57,485 nucleotides of DNA from a virus: positions 1-57,485 of the IMG/VR virus record IMGVR_UViG_3300044712_000163, one strand, 5' to 3'. This document shows positions 15,137 through 23,155 of this stretch, piece after piece. Each line of letters opens with the position of its first letter. Position 1 is the stretch's first letter. Below the pieces are notes generated by a model. That model had not been told where the DNA came from and made no database searches. It worked only from the letters and a program-made list of their open reading frames with translations. Made by a program: the position numbers and the translations under genes.

Positions 15137-16141
15137 TTAACCTGCTGCTACTAACAATGCCAAGCCGTCAGCCTGAACAACTTTGTAACCGTACACGTTC
15201 AAACCACGAATCAATGTACCGAAGTCGTTAGGGTTCTGTAAGCTCTCAACTTTAGCAATTTGTGATGCGAAAGTGATTGCAGACTTGTGGCCAGCCATGA
15301 TTGCATGACGCTTAGCTGTACCAGCATCAGCACCGCCAACCCAGTTTTCACCAGCAGCTGCACGTGGCAACAAATTGGATACATAAACTGTGAAGCGATC
15401 GATCATTCCAACCTTACCGTTACGGAGGATAGAAGATGGGTCACCCATGAACTGAGCTTGAGCCAAGTTAGATTGCATCAAGATTTGACGCTCTGTTGGG
15501 CTAATTACCAAGAAACGGTCAGTTTCAGGAACGTTAGCTTCATCTAATACAGAAGACAATGCAGTGATGTTCTGGAGGATGTTTGATGCTGACAATGTTA
15601 CAGGAGTGTCGTCAGTACCGAGGTCAAACGCACCAGAAATCTTACCAGCGTCAGCGCCTTGGTTGTAAGAAGCACCTTGATTGAATGTGCCACCCAAAAC
15701 GTCTTGATCGATCTGGATCTTCATCTGCATAGCAGCGTCGTTTGTGAAAACGTCCATCAACTTAGGCTTAGCTTGCAACTCGAGAACGTTGTTAACGTTT
15801 ACGCCGAAGTATTTACCTTTGTTGATTGTCAAAGAGATAGTGCTAGGAGCAGGAATCTCATATGCCAAGTTTTGGCCGATTTCGTAGTTGTTGATGGTGA
15901 TTGTTGGGATGGTGTTGATAATTACTGTATCGCCCATACCAGTGATGTCACCTTGCCAATCTGTATTAGCGATTTCGCCAAAAACAGTAGCAGCATAGAA
16001 TTTCTGAGCCAGTTTACCTGACCAGAGGGTAGGAATAAAAGTACCGCTGTAAGCTGTACCAGAGTAAGCGGTTTCGCCGTTAGGAGCGTTAAAACCACCT
16101 GCGTTAATTGGGTAGACTGCGCCCGGAGTAATTGTAGACAT
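15137..16141 (-). CDS. Major capsid (coat) protein
   Basis: The 334-aa protein follows the scaffold and portal genes and has the P22/T7-like coat pattern. An N-terminal arm (MSTITPGAVYPINAGGF) is followed by 'FIPTLWSGKLAQKFYAATVF'. Further on are 'GDTVIINTIPTITINNYEIG', 'TISLTINKGKYFGVNVNNV', a spine helix with 'TNDAAMQMKIQIDQDVLG', and a C-terminal 'KHAIMAGHKSAITFASQIAK'-type strand ('AKRHAIMAGHKSAITFASQI'). A strong AAAGGA site precedes the ATG at 16141. It would form the icosahedral shell, about 36 kDa per subunit. Confidence 0.88.
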   Translation of the reverse strand: MSTITPGAVYPINAGGFNAPNGETAYSGTAYSGTFIPTLWSGKLAQKFYAATVFGEIANTDWQGDITGMGDTVIINTIPTITINNYEIGQNLAYEIPAPSTISLTINKGKYFGVNVNNVLELQAKPKLMDVFTNDAAMQMKIQIDQDVLGGTFNQGASYNQGADAGKISGAFDLGTDDTPVTLSASNILQNITALSSVLDEANVPETDRFLVISPTERQILMQSNLAQAQFMGDPSSILRNGKVGMIDRFTVYVSNLLPRAAAGENWVGGADAGTAKRHAIMAGHKSAITFASQIAKVESLQNPNDFGTLIRGLNVYGYKVVQADGLALLVAAG

Positions 16142-16199
16142 CTATGTTTCCTTTCTAGGGATTTAAAATACCACTCTCGCTCCGGGTCTTAGTTCGTTT

Positions 16200-17189
16200 T
16201 TAGCGAACACGCCCCTCGGCAATTGCGGCGTGAATTTGTTTTTCCATCTGTGCCGCCTCTTCATCGGTGTAGTAGCCACGGCGCCAATCTGAATAGAACT
16301 TCTCAATGTCATTATTAGTAAACATTGGTTTGTCCTGATTGTCTCCAGGCTGCGACGTCGAACGAGTACGGGTCGGCGCAACTTGACGTTGAAGCTCTTG
16401 CTGGCGATTCACTTGAGGAGCTGGTGCTGGAGCTATAGTCTGCTTATAAGCTTTAAAGATTGTCGCTACACGAGCAACATCTAAATTCTCATAAGCATTG
16501 TTTAGCGCAACATTCTTAGGAATTCCATAAACTGGGTCAACTTCTTGTAACCAAGCAATAAAACCTGGATCTACATTAATTGCTTCCCAATCAGAAACTT
16601 GCTGTGCTAAACCTGCCAAGAAACGGTCTTTATCAGACACTACTTGACGCTCAGTCACATTCCCAAGTTGCCCTTTAAGCTGTTTAATTTCCTCTTTAAG
16701 CTGTGCTTCAGAAGATTTGAGTGTTGCCACTTTAGCCTCTGTTGCTCGCTCAATCAGGTCAATTAAATCTGGCCCAAATGCTTCTTTGTCTTCGTCAGTG
16801 ATTAGAGAACTTGTCTTTGGTGTTTCCGCAGCTCGTGCCTCGATATTCGCTTTGTCATCCAACAGTTGCTGGATTTGCGTTTGCATCTCACGCACTTGAC
16901 TATGCAATCTAGGTACTTCTGCGTCATACATTCCTTTTAAGGTGTGGTACTTGTGGGCCCACTTCTCTTCAGGGATTTCCGTTGACTTAGTCTCTTGCGA
17001 AACGTTATTGTCAGGCGGCGGATCGTTTGGTGGCGGATCTTGAGGAGGATTTTGTCCTACTGTCTGATCACTTTGTTGATTATTCGGGTCAGTCTCCGAG
17101 GAGCCCTCCCCGGTCTTTTCGCCGCCTAATTCGGCCGCAATACGGTCTGCTTCTTCCAGCTGTTGCTGAACTGCCTTTGGCAATGCCAT
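16200..17189 (-). CDS. Capsid scaffolding protein
   Basis: The 329-aa protein is Glu/Gln/Asp-rich and lies directly upstream of the coat gene, as scaffolds do. Residues about 25-65 are Pro/Asn/Asp-rich and disordered. A long coiled coil from about residue 88 to 185 has 'SQVREMQTQIQQLLDDKAN' and 'KSSEAQLKEEIKQLKGQLG'. A Pro-rich linker sits near residue 250. The C-terminus 'NDIEKFYSDWRRGYYTDEE' onward forms a basic helical tail typical of the coat-binding hook. It would be expelled or cleaved before DNA fills the head. Confidence 0.85.
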   Translation of the reverse strand: MALPKAVQQQLEEADRIAAELGGEKTGEGSSETDPNNQQSDQTVGQNPPQDPPPNDPPPDNNVSQETKSTEIPEEKWAHKYHTLKGMYDAEVPRLHSQVREMQTQIQQLLDDKANIEARAAETPKTSSLITDEDKEAFGPDLIDLIERATEAKVATLKSSEAQLKEEIKQLKGQLGNVTERQVVSDKDRFLAGLAQQVSDWEAINVDPGFIAWLQEVDPVYGIPKNVALNNAYENLDVARVATIFKAYKQTIAPAPAPQVNRQQELQRQVAPTRTRSTSQPGDNQDKPMFTNNDIEKFYSDWRRGYYTDEEAAQMEKQIHAAIAEGRVR

Positions 17190-17278
17190 TTCTATCTCCT
17201 TTAGCTCCGACTCTCATGTGCGCTCCGCTCTTAACGGTGTGCGCAAACTCGATATACGGTCTGCTACTACGGTTTATG

Positions 17279-17521
17279 CTATCCCTTGCGGGTAGCGCTC
17301 AGTTTGGTGACTAACTCGTTAGAGTTTTTGATATGACCTAGTAAGTCGGCCAATACCCCGGCTTCACCTTGTAACCGGAAAATTTGTTCTGTTTGCACAG
17401 AGCCTACTAGTTGCTCTAGGGTTCCTTTACGGCTCTCCCTTAAGTACTCAACTAAAGGTTCGAATTCTTTGGCTTGCAGTCGTTGAAAACAACGAGCTAC
17501 TTGCTCATCTAGTCTTAGCAC
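17279..17521 (-). CDS. Small helical protein between portal and scaffold
   Basis: The 80-aa product (MLRLDEQVARCFQRLQAKEF) is nearly all helix with 'LVEYLRESRKGTLEQLV' and 'LQGEAGVLADLLGHIKN'. I recall similar small proteins immediately before scaffold genes in podoviruses. The following 89-base gap (17190-17278) holds direct repeats of TGTGCGC but no obvious signal. A role in head assembly is inferred from place only. Confidence 0.6.
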   Translation of the reverse strand: MLRLDEQVARCFQRLQAKEFEPLVEYLRESRKGTLEQLVGSVQTEQIFRLQGEAGVLADLLGHIKNSNELVTKLSATRKG

Positions 17522-17713
17522 TTACTTGCAAAGACCTTCTGTACGAGCGGATTCTTGAGCGAACTCTTTACCGCCACGCTTACCTAAAGCATCTACATTA
17601 CCATCAGAACCACCGGCTCCTTGGGATGCAGCGCCTTTGCTCATGCCGTCAGTTTTTGCTGACTCTTGAGCGTACTCTTTGGAGCGGGACTCCATTGGTG
17701 CGATTGCTTTCAT
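17522..17713 (-). CDS. Small low-complexity protein with duplicated motif
   Basis: The 63-aa protein carries two copies of a short motif: 'KEYAQESAKTDGMSK' near residues 12-26 and 'KEFAQESARTEGLCK' at 49-63. A Gly/Ser/Asn linker lies between them. It is the first gene after the best promoter of the virion block (17757-17785), with AAGGAG before the ATG. Probably a head or assembly accessory protein; family unknown. Confidence 0.65.
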   Translation of the reverse strand: MKAIAPMESRSKEYAQESAKTDGMSKGAASQGAGGSDGNVDALGKRGGKEFAQESARTEGLCK

Positions 17714-17730
17714 AAAAACTCCTTAATGTC

Positions 17731-17748
17731 ATCAGGTAAGTACCTGAT
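17731..17748. promoter_or_regulatory. Operator-like inverted repeat below the capsid promoter
   Basis: ATCAGGTA-AG-TACCTGAT is an 8-bp perfect inverted repeat with a two-base spacer. It begins about nine bases downstream of the -10 element on the minus strand, where a repressor would cover the transcription start. In RNA it could also be a 5' hairpin. No other exact copy was noticed. Confidence 0.55.
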
Positions 17749-17756
17749 TTAGTTAC

Positions 17757-17785
17757 TATTTACAACTTCTATACTACTTTGTCAA
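17757..17785 (-). promoter_or_regulatory. Sigma70-type promoter for the capsid operon
   Basis: On the minus strand TTGACA (17785-17780), a 17-base spacer and TAAATA (17762-17757) form a near-consensus sigma70 promoter. It lies in the gap between the portal gene and the 63-aa gene and would drive the scaffold, coat and repeat-protein genes. The host RNA polymerase would be expected to read it. Confidence 0.7.
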
Positions 17786-17788
17786 GCT

Positions 17789-19909
17789 TTACTGCGAAAA
17801 TCTATCAGTTACTGGTGCGCCATTCATAAGTTGTGCTCCACCTGGTGCTGCTATCGGAGTACCACCTTGTTGAGGATTACCTTGTTGCTGATTTGTTAGT
17901 TCTGCTGCTTGGGCCATTGCTTGCTGTTGTGAAGCTTCAGCCTGCTTGATCTTCATCTGCTCTGCAGATGGAACAATCTTGTCTACGTTCATATCTAACG
18001 TACCAGCAGCTTGGCGTAGCAATTCAGCAATACCTTCCATGCCTACTACTTGCTGTGCGGCAGGGCTATTCAGTGCGATTGACAAGAATTCGTTTCTGCG
18101 TTGCTGCGCTTGTTCTTTCTCAAGAATCGAAGCAGCTCCTCTAGCAACAATATCAACATCACCCTTAAGATCAGGATCATCGCTATAGCGCATGTTGTAA
18201 TAGTACAAGCGATCTACGCAAGGTTTAATAACATGTTCATCGATATTCGCAATAACTTGCTTAATTGACTTACCAGCGTTTGTCATCAACATGGACATAC
18301 CTGATGCAGTTCTAGCAGCGCCGCCTGTAGGTGATCCGCCAGTCATGTATCGTGGAATACCTGTGTATTCGTCAGCTAATGTTGCAAACTTCTCATACAC
18401 CGCCATCAATTCGTTAGCTTGTGTAGATGGTTGGAAGAACTCAACTGGTTTAGAGTTAGACCCGATCGGATCTGCAGTAACTTGCCAAATCTTCCATGGG
18501 TACAACTGGGTAACAATTTCACCCTCTGGGAGACGATCAATGTTGTAAACAACCTGTGGGCCTGATGCCAAGCTCATATTGTTCACCAAGCTGCGAGCAG
18601 CAGCGTTACAGATGTCTTGAGTGTCACGGCATAGGTCAGCTACAGAATTGCCCCAAAACGCTCCTGGGACTTCCTCGTAAGAGGTCTTGTAGTATGGTTT
18701 ACGACCGAGTGGATCTGGGTTGATAACCGCTTTGATAATCCATGTACCGATAAGCCAAGCTTCAATCGGATATTCAGCCATTGGGTCTGGAACTTCTTCT
18801 TCGCTCATACCCCAGTCACGGAGTAAGCGACCTTGTACAGAACCCCAGAACTGTAATGCGTCTATAAGTTCAGAAGGGTTTTGGCCAGCTGCTGTCGTTG
18901 ATTTGCCTTCCGCTGTAGCCTTTGTAAGGTCGACATATATCCACTCACGGAGTCCACCTTTGCCATACTGCTCCAAAACTCCACGGATTGCACCATCACT
19001 ATAGCCATCAACGCCGATAAGTTGGTGCAAGTCTGCTCGAGATAATTTGTGTCTTTCAATTAAATACCCGTCATTAACTGTAGAAGCATCTGGAGCTGGA
19101 TAAATGTTGAACGGACTTACTCGTTCCCACTCTAATGCTAATGTGTTTTGTACTTGGAGATCATAGTTACCGCCTGGCATCTTGACCCACTTAAGCTCAG
19201 GACGATTGCGTACAACTGGGCCTTTTAGCAACGCAGCAGGGAATGTAACTAAGTCATCGATGAACTGAGCAAACGCTGTAGTCCACTGGCCTTCGATCAT
19301 CTGCTGATGCATTTTCTTTTCCATGCGCTTTGCAGTATCTTCTGCAATCTCACCAAGCTGGCGATACGCTGCATCTTTTAGCTTTAGGAGAAGTTCACGG
19401 ACTTCAACATCTGTTGGATTTAAACCAGCGGCAAGCATTGTTTCTAATTGCTTTTGTGCCTGCATCATGAGGTCTTGCAAAATATCTGGTTCCATATCTG
19501 GAATCGGACTTGGGCGCAAGCTCCATGGTTTTTCTTCAGGGCTAGACATAATAACGTCACGTAACCAGCTGGAGGCAGCACGGCACTTGTTAGATGTCAG
19601 CATCATGTAAATTGTGGAACTACCCTGCTCACGCAATTGCGCAAGTTTGTCAGGATCATACTGTCCACGGCGAGCACGAACAGATTTAAGCATTTGCTGC
19701 TCAATCGTGTACTCTTTTGCCATACGAGCGTACCACCACTTTTGCTTGATGTACGCAGCAAGATTCTGAATAACAGTACTAGAATTTGCGTCGACGGCTG
19801 CTTTGCGCTCCTCTTCTTGGAGCTGCTTGATGGACTTAATTGGTACGATACCACCAACCGAGGTGTAGCCCGGTGCAGTAGCGTTTGTGATATTCAACGC
19901 AGATTCCAT
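17789..19909 (-). CDS. Portal protein (head-tail connector)
   Basis: At 706 aa this is the size of P22/T7-like portals. N-terminal residues about 1-100 carry 'SNKCRAASSWLRDVIMSSPE', a portal-type segment. The middle has 'MEKKMHQQMIEGQWTTAFAQ', 'WERVSPFNIYPAPDASTVND' and 'FWGNSVADLCRDTQDICNAA'. The C-terminal 90 residues are Gln/Ala-rich helix ('KIKQAEASQQQAMAQAAEL'), a barrel or crown region. Its twelve-fold ring would sit at one capsid vertex, bind terminase and admit the DNA. It lies after TerL and before scaffold, the standard order. Confidence 0.87.
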   Translation of the reverse strand: MESALNITNATAPGYTSVGGIVPIKSIKQLQEEERKAAVDANSSTVIQNLAAYIKQKWWYARMAKEYTIEQQMLKSVRARRGQYDPDKLAQLREQGSSTIYMMLTSNKCRAASSWLRDVIMSSPEEKPWSLRPSPIPDMEPDILQDLMMQAQKQLETMLAAGLNPTDVEVRELLLKLKDAAYRQLGEIAEDTAKRMEKKMHQQMIEGQWTTAFAQFIDDLVTFPAALLKGPVVRNRPELKWVKMPGGNYDLQVQNTLALEWERVSPFNIYPAPDASTVNDGYLIERHKLSRADLHQLIGVDGYSDGAIRGVLEQYGKGGLREWIYVDLTKATAEGKSTTAAGQNPSELIDALQFWGSVQGRLLRDWGMSEEEVPDPMAEYPIEAWLIGTWIIKAVINPDPLGRKPYYKTSYEEVPGAFWGNSVADLCRDTQDICNAAARSLVNNMSLASGPQVVYNIDRLPEGEIVTQLYPWKIWQVTADPIGSNSKPVEFFQPSTQANELMAVYEKFATLADEYTGIPRYMTGGSPTGGAARTASGMSMLMTNAGKSIKQVIANIDEHVIKPCVDRLYYYNMRYSDDPDLKGDVDIVARGAASILEKEQAQQRRNEFLSIALNSPAAQQVVGMEGIAELLRQAAGTLDMNVDKIVPSAEQMKIKQAEASQQQAMAQAAELTNQQQGNPQQGGTPIAAPGGAQLMNGAPVTDRFSQ

Positions 19910-19936
19910 AGATTATTCTTGGATGTTAATAATTGC

Positions 19937-19966
19937 TTTGTAACTCATAAGTACTTGATGTGTCAA
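19937..19966 (-). promoter_or_regulatory. Possible sigma70 promoter for portal
   Basis: On the minus strand TTGACA (19966-19961) is followed after 18 bases by TACAAA (19942-19937), or after 17 bases by TTACAA. The -35 is perfect; the -10 is only partial. The gap after the TerL stop (19910-19969) is otherwise empty and the site lies about 28 bases before the portal ATG. Confidence 0.5.
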
Positions 19967-19969
19967 GCG

Positions 19970-21370
19970 TTAATCCCAAACAAAGTTATGTTTTTCTACT
20001 TTTTTGGCTTTTTTGCTTAAAACATCCCCAGTCAAATTGCCATCAGCATGCAAACAAGCGTACTGGAACGCATCGGCAACGTGCGAATATTGGTTCTTTT
20101 CCGGTTTGTCATCGACATCACCGTTATTTCGTATTTTATACCTATATCCGCCTCGTAGTGCATTTATTATATTTCTGCAAGACGGATCAATCAGCATTGT
20201 TACTTTGCCGTCAACCATACGAGTTAGCAATGCATCTACTGCGCTTAATCTAGCTACAACGCTGTTAGACCTTGCTGGGATGACACGAAATCCCTCTTGT
20301 TTCAAAATATCGAATACAGATCGCTCATCAGTCTGCGCCCTTTGCGTACCCGCTGGGTCTCCGATGATCAAACATGGCATACCCGGAAATTTATTAGCTA
20401 GGAGCGGTTTTAGCTTCTCACGGACAAATCTGAGCGTACCCATCCCCTCGGAAACCAAATCCGCATACGTGAGAAACCTACCCTGAGGGTCTACCTGACT
20501 AATCGTACAAGCTGGTGTTAAACCGAAGTCCATACCAATAATCAGAGGATTCGTGGATAGTTTAATATAGTTTAGTGGTTTTTTGCTAACGTGGATATCA
20601 GGATCGAAAGCCCTAAAAACAGGCTGGCCACTAAGAGACTTACCAAACTGAGCATTAATGTAGACATCGACCCAGTCTTCCGACTTCCCTTCCGCCAAGT
20701 TCTCATAATAGCCCTCAGGTAGAAACTCGAGCCAATCCGCTTCTTGGGATAAACCCGATGGTTGAAAATAACATGCCGCATTCTTTGGTGGGTCGCTTAG
20801 ATACTGCTCCCAGAACGTGTCCATGTCTGGTGGGTTTGTCATCCCCCAAATATGCGCATTACTAGCCCCGTCGTCAGTAACACAACCAACAGTATTATCC
20901 AGTTTAGAAGGATAACGGCCCAGACGTCCTTGCAGTGCGTTAAAAATGTCGGGATTGATCTCACGGAACTCATCGAGGATGCCGAAAGAAGCCTGTAGAG
21001 ACAATAGACGCCGTACGTCGTTAGAATCATCAAGGCCACGGAATAAAATTTCACATTCGACATCATCGAACCTTAGAATAAATTTGTAGTTAGTCTTTTC
21101 AAACACACCCGCTTGACCGTCTGGATACCAACGCAGAACGTCCGGAATACTCGTATCCTTTAACTGCTCTCGTGTGTTACGAATCCAAATAGCTCGTGAC
21201 CGTCTTATGCCATCTCTGCATTTCGCCATCCTACTAGCGTGATATGCAATCTTCATAATTCCAGCTGTGGTCTTTGTCGATCCAACTGGCCCTACGATTA
21301 ATGATATAAACGACTCGTCGGTTAAAAACTCAGAGACGCTCGCCGGTGGTGTGTATGTTAAGTGGCTCAT
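19970..21370 (-). CDS. terL: Terminase large subunit
   Basis: The 466-aa ATPase-nuclease pumps DNA into the prohead and cuts it. The Walker A-type loop is GPVGSTKT at residues 27-34 and the Walker B is 'FGILDEF' at 129-135 with Glu134. In the C-terminal nuclease domain the metal-binding aspartates are Asp281 ('GMDFG'), Asp338 ('GDPAG') and Asp433 ('HVADAF'), the expected RNase H-like triad. It overlaps TerS by four bases (ATGA). The combined motif set is diagnostic. The packaging type (cos or headful) cannot be read from sequence alone. Confidence 0.92.
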   Translation of the reverse strand: MSHLTYTPPASVSEFLTDESFISLIVGPVGSTKTTAGIMKIAYHASRMAKCRDGIRRSRAIWIRNTREQLKDTSIPDVLRWYPDGQAGVFEKTNYKFILRFDDVECEILFRGLDDSNDVRRLLSLQASFGILDEFREINPDIFNALQGRLGRYPSKLDNTVGCVTDDGASNAHIWGMTNPPDMDTFWEQYLSDPPKNAACYFQPSGLSQEADWLEFLPEGYYENLAEGKSEDWVDVYINAQFGKSLSGQPVFRAFDPDIHVSKKPLNYIKLSTNPLIIGMDFGLTPACTISQVDPQGRFLTYADLVSEGMGTLRFVREKLKPLLANKFPGMPCLIIGDPAGTQRAQTDERSVFDILKQEGFRVIPARSNSVVARLSAVDALLTRMVDGKVTMLIDPSCRNIINALRGGYRYKIRNNGDVDDKPEKNQYSHVADAFQYACLHADGNLTGDVLSKKAKKVEKHNFVWD

Positions 21371-21906
21371 TGAGCTTTCTTTTTACGCTTCGGTTTATCC
21401 GCTTCGAGCACTTGCTCGATCGCCTCAGTCTGCTCGATCTGTTTAATATTTTCAACTTCTTCGACATGTTCTGCTGATATGTCGATCGGTTCAGCTTTTG
21501 GTGGCGTGAGATTTATCGTGATCGAGAACCCTGGCCCAGCTTGCACCTGCGCATTTGTCTTTGGCTCCATATCACCCAGCTTAGCACCTAGCTTTACGAA
21601 CTCAAGCTTTTGTAAAAGCGTTGCATCATTGCTTCTTGCAATTTTGTATGCGTCTTCAAAAACGTCCTCAGTGAGCGCTTTTGCTTTTATTTTGAACGTA
21701 ATTCCGCTGGTCTCAAGCTCAGCCTTTTTAGCTGCCACTGCATCAGTGAACGGCTTCCAAGACTGGAGCTTTTCCCATTTGAGTCCTTCAAACCCATAGC
21801 GTGAAGCAATCTCACGGGGATCTTCCATCCCCATGGCTACGTTAAGAATTAACTCCTGCGGTACATCAAGCGCCGGTGGCGCTGTCGGAATCAGTTCTTC
21901 GTCCAT
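21367..21906 (-). CDS. Terminase small subunit candidate
   Basis: The 179-aa protein lies directly before TerL and overlaps it. Residues about 15-60 have 'ELILNVAMGMEDPREIASRYG', a likely HTH that would bind the pac or cos site. The region 'KKAELETSGITFKIKAKALTED', 'DAYKIARSNDATLLQKLEF' and 'VKLGAKLGDMEPKTNAQVQAG' is the typical oligomerisation domain of phage small subunits. A Lys/Glu-rich C-terminal tail (from about residue 145) would interact with TerL. The start at 21906 lies 41 bases inside the upstream RHH gene. Confidence 0.75.
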   Translation of the reverse strand: MDEELIPTAPPALDVPQELILNVAMGMEDPREIASRYGFEGLKWEKLQSWKPFTDAVAAKKAELETSGITFKIKAKALTEDVFEDAYKIARSNDATLLQKLEFVKLGAKLGDMEPKTNAQVQAGPGFSITINLTPPKAEPIDISAEHVEEVENIKQIEQTEAIEQVLEADKPKRKKKAQ

Positions 21907-22024
21907 CTAAGTATTCTAAAATCGCTTTACGGATAAGGTCAGACATAGTCGTACGGTCTTGATGCGCTTGTTCTTTTAACGCCTCAACGACTTCATCTGG
22001 TAGGAAGAAGTTGTGTCTTTTCAT
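21866..22024 (-). CDS. Ribbon-helix-helix DNA-binding protein
   Basis: This 52-aa gene starts at ATG 22024. It reads MKRHNFFLPDEVVEALKE..., with 'RTTMSDLIRKAILEYLDG', a clear CopG/Arc-type ribbon-helix-helix fold: a short beta strand, helix 1, turn and helix 2. Its end lies inside TerS in a different frame. Being the second gene after the promoter at 22277-22305, it could repress or tune the packaging or virion operon. Partners and operator are unknown. Confidence 0.75.
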   Translation of the reverse strand: MKRHNFFLPDEVVEALKEQAHQDRTTMSDLIRKAILEYLDGRRTDSDSATGA

Positions 22025-22025
22025 T

Positions 22026-22247
22026 TTATTTCTTTTTGGTTGGACGAGTAGTCGCCTTGGCTACGGTTTTTCTAGCTGGAGCAGCCGCACTACGCATCGG
22101 TTTTTTGGCCGAAGTGGATTTCGCTCCTTCTACTTTCTCGCCTTTTTTGTAGGCTGCAGGGCTTAACTTTTTCTCAGCAGCTTCTTCTTTTTTAGACTCT
22201 GTGCCTTTAAAGAAACCTAAGAGTTTGTCTAGTGCTTTGGATGCCAT
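22026..22247 (-). CDS. Small Lys/Ala-rich basic protein
   Basis: The 73-aa product starts 'MASKALDKLLGFFKG' and continues as Lys/Glu-rich helix, then Ala/Pro/Lys repeats (about residues 33-73) resembling a histone H1 or KU-type tail. Such proteins can bind DNA or RNA without sequence preference. It is the first gene after the sigma70-type promoter at 22277-22305, has AAGGAG upstream, and ends one base before the start of the RHH gene. Function not known. Confidence 0.7.
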   Translation of the reverse strand: MASKALDKLLGFFKGTESKKEEAAEKKLSPAAYKKGEKVEGAKSTSAKKPMRSAAAPARKTVAKATTRPTKKK

Positions 22248-22276
22248 GGTGCTTCTCCTTTGTGGTTGATGTGCGT

Positions 22277-22305
22277 ATTATGTATACGGTGTTTACATGT
22301 GTCAA
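22277..22305 (-). promoter_or_regulatory. Sigma70-type promoter for packaging operon
   Basis: On the minus strand TTGACA (22305-22300), a 17-base spacer and CATAAT (22282-22277) match the sigma70 consensus at 11 of 12 positions. It lies at the end of the HNH gene and drives the basic protein, RHH protein, TerS and TerL. The same TTGACA is found at two other promoters of the virion block. Confidence 0.72.
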
Positions 22306-22703
22306 GTCTTTTTATTTGCAAACCATTCTTCGTACTGGTGGTAGTTTGGCTCATCTAATGGAATTCCATGGTGCTCGTAGTAGTGGCCCTTTCGATGGCA
22401 ATTAGCACACAGAACCACGCAACGCTCCCGAATCTCGTTAATCGCTCTTCTAAAACACCCATTGGCTACAAGCTTGTGAACCTTTTTGTTATCGGCCTTG
22501 CGAACTACATGATGAAAGTCTAGTGTATTGGGGTGATTTTCTGAGCATAGTGCGCACTTAAGTGTGGATTTAAATACACGCCACTGGGCTTTGCCCTTTT
22601 CTTTGTTTACTTTTGTGCGAGCTATATGGGTTTCTTTGTTGCGCTCATACCATCGTCTCTGGGCTTCTTTTTGCCGTGGGTCTTTTGGGTCAGAATATGC
22701 CAT
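22302..22703 (-). CDS. HNH endonuclease
   Basis: The 133-aa protein has the HNH pattern: 'KCALCSENHPNTLDFHHVV' near residues 48-68, a basic helix 'KKVHKLVANGCFRRAIN', and 'CVVLCANCHRKGHYY' near 94-108. Basic N-terminal residues (KEAQRRWYERNKETHIARTK) fit a DNA contact. It is the first minus-strand gene beside the divergent control region and seems an independent homing gene. Cleavage site unknown. Confidence 0.85.
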   Translation of the reverse strand: MAYSDPKDPRQKEAQRRWYERNKETHIARTKVNKEKGKAQWRVFKSTLKCALCSENHPNTLDFHHVVRKADNKKVHKLVANGCFRRAINEIRERCVVLCANCHRKGHYYEHHGIPLDEPNYHQYEEWFANKKT

Positions 22704-22887
22704 GTGTGTAGGTTAGCATAAGGTGGGGTACTTGCGCAATGTATGTGAAGCATCGGGTTAGTAAACCATCCGCTTTCCCCCGTGGGTGTAAATTTGGTGG
22801 ACTAAAAGCTGTAATGTAGAAAGCCGCAAAACCCATTACTTGCCACATCCTTTATCGACGGCTTAACCACCCGAAATGATTTTAATA

Positions 22888-22930
22888 CCTATGGGTAAAA
22901 ATTGCTTAGTGGATTTGACGCCTATGGGTA
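22888..22930. promoter_or_regulatory. CCTATGGGTA direct repeats
   Basis: CCTATGGGTA occurs at 22888-22897 and again at 22921-22930, 33 bases apart or about three helical turns. A nine-base inverted version (CCATAGGTA) lies at 23199-23207. Such phased repeats look like activator or repressor sites. Function is inferred. Confidence 0.45.
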
Positions 22931-22941
22931 TAAAAAAGTTT

Positions 22942-23007
22942 CCTGATCGGGCAATTCTGATGAAAAAGTAGGCAGAAATAGAGAAATCTTCCCGATCGGG
23001 GTTTTTT
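22942..23007 (+). terminator. Terminator with long loop
   Basis: CCTGATCGGG (22942-22951) pairs with CCCGATCGGG (22991-23000), ten base pairs with one G-U, followed by GTTTTTT. The second arm is itself a 10-bp palindrome. It would stop plus-strand transcripts starting further left, or be an unrelated palindrome near the promoter. Direction and use are uncertain. Confidence 0.5.
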
Positions 23008-23026
23008 GTAAAGAAAAGTTTTGGGA

Positions 23027-23091
23027 TTGTAAAGTTATTAAATGACTCATTAATAAGGCTTTAAGGTATTTAAGGACTCTTTAATGAGTCA
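23027..23091 (+). promoter_or_regulatory. Candidate early promoter with 11-bp inverted repeat
   Basis: TGACTCATTAA (23043-23053) and TTAATGAGTCA (23081-23091) form a perfect 11-bp inverted repeat with a 27-base centre holding three TAAGG words. TTGTAA (23027-23032), an 18-base spacer and TAATAA (23051-23056) could be a weak sigma70 promoter, and the repeat would then overlap its -10 and start. The promoter is tentative; the repeat is certain. Confidence 0.45.
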
Positions 23092-23155
23092 GACATACAC
23101 AACGTGTGTATATACCTAAAAATAGGCCTTGTTGTATGGCAAACACGTAAAAGCA

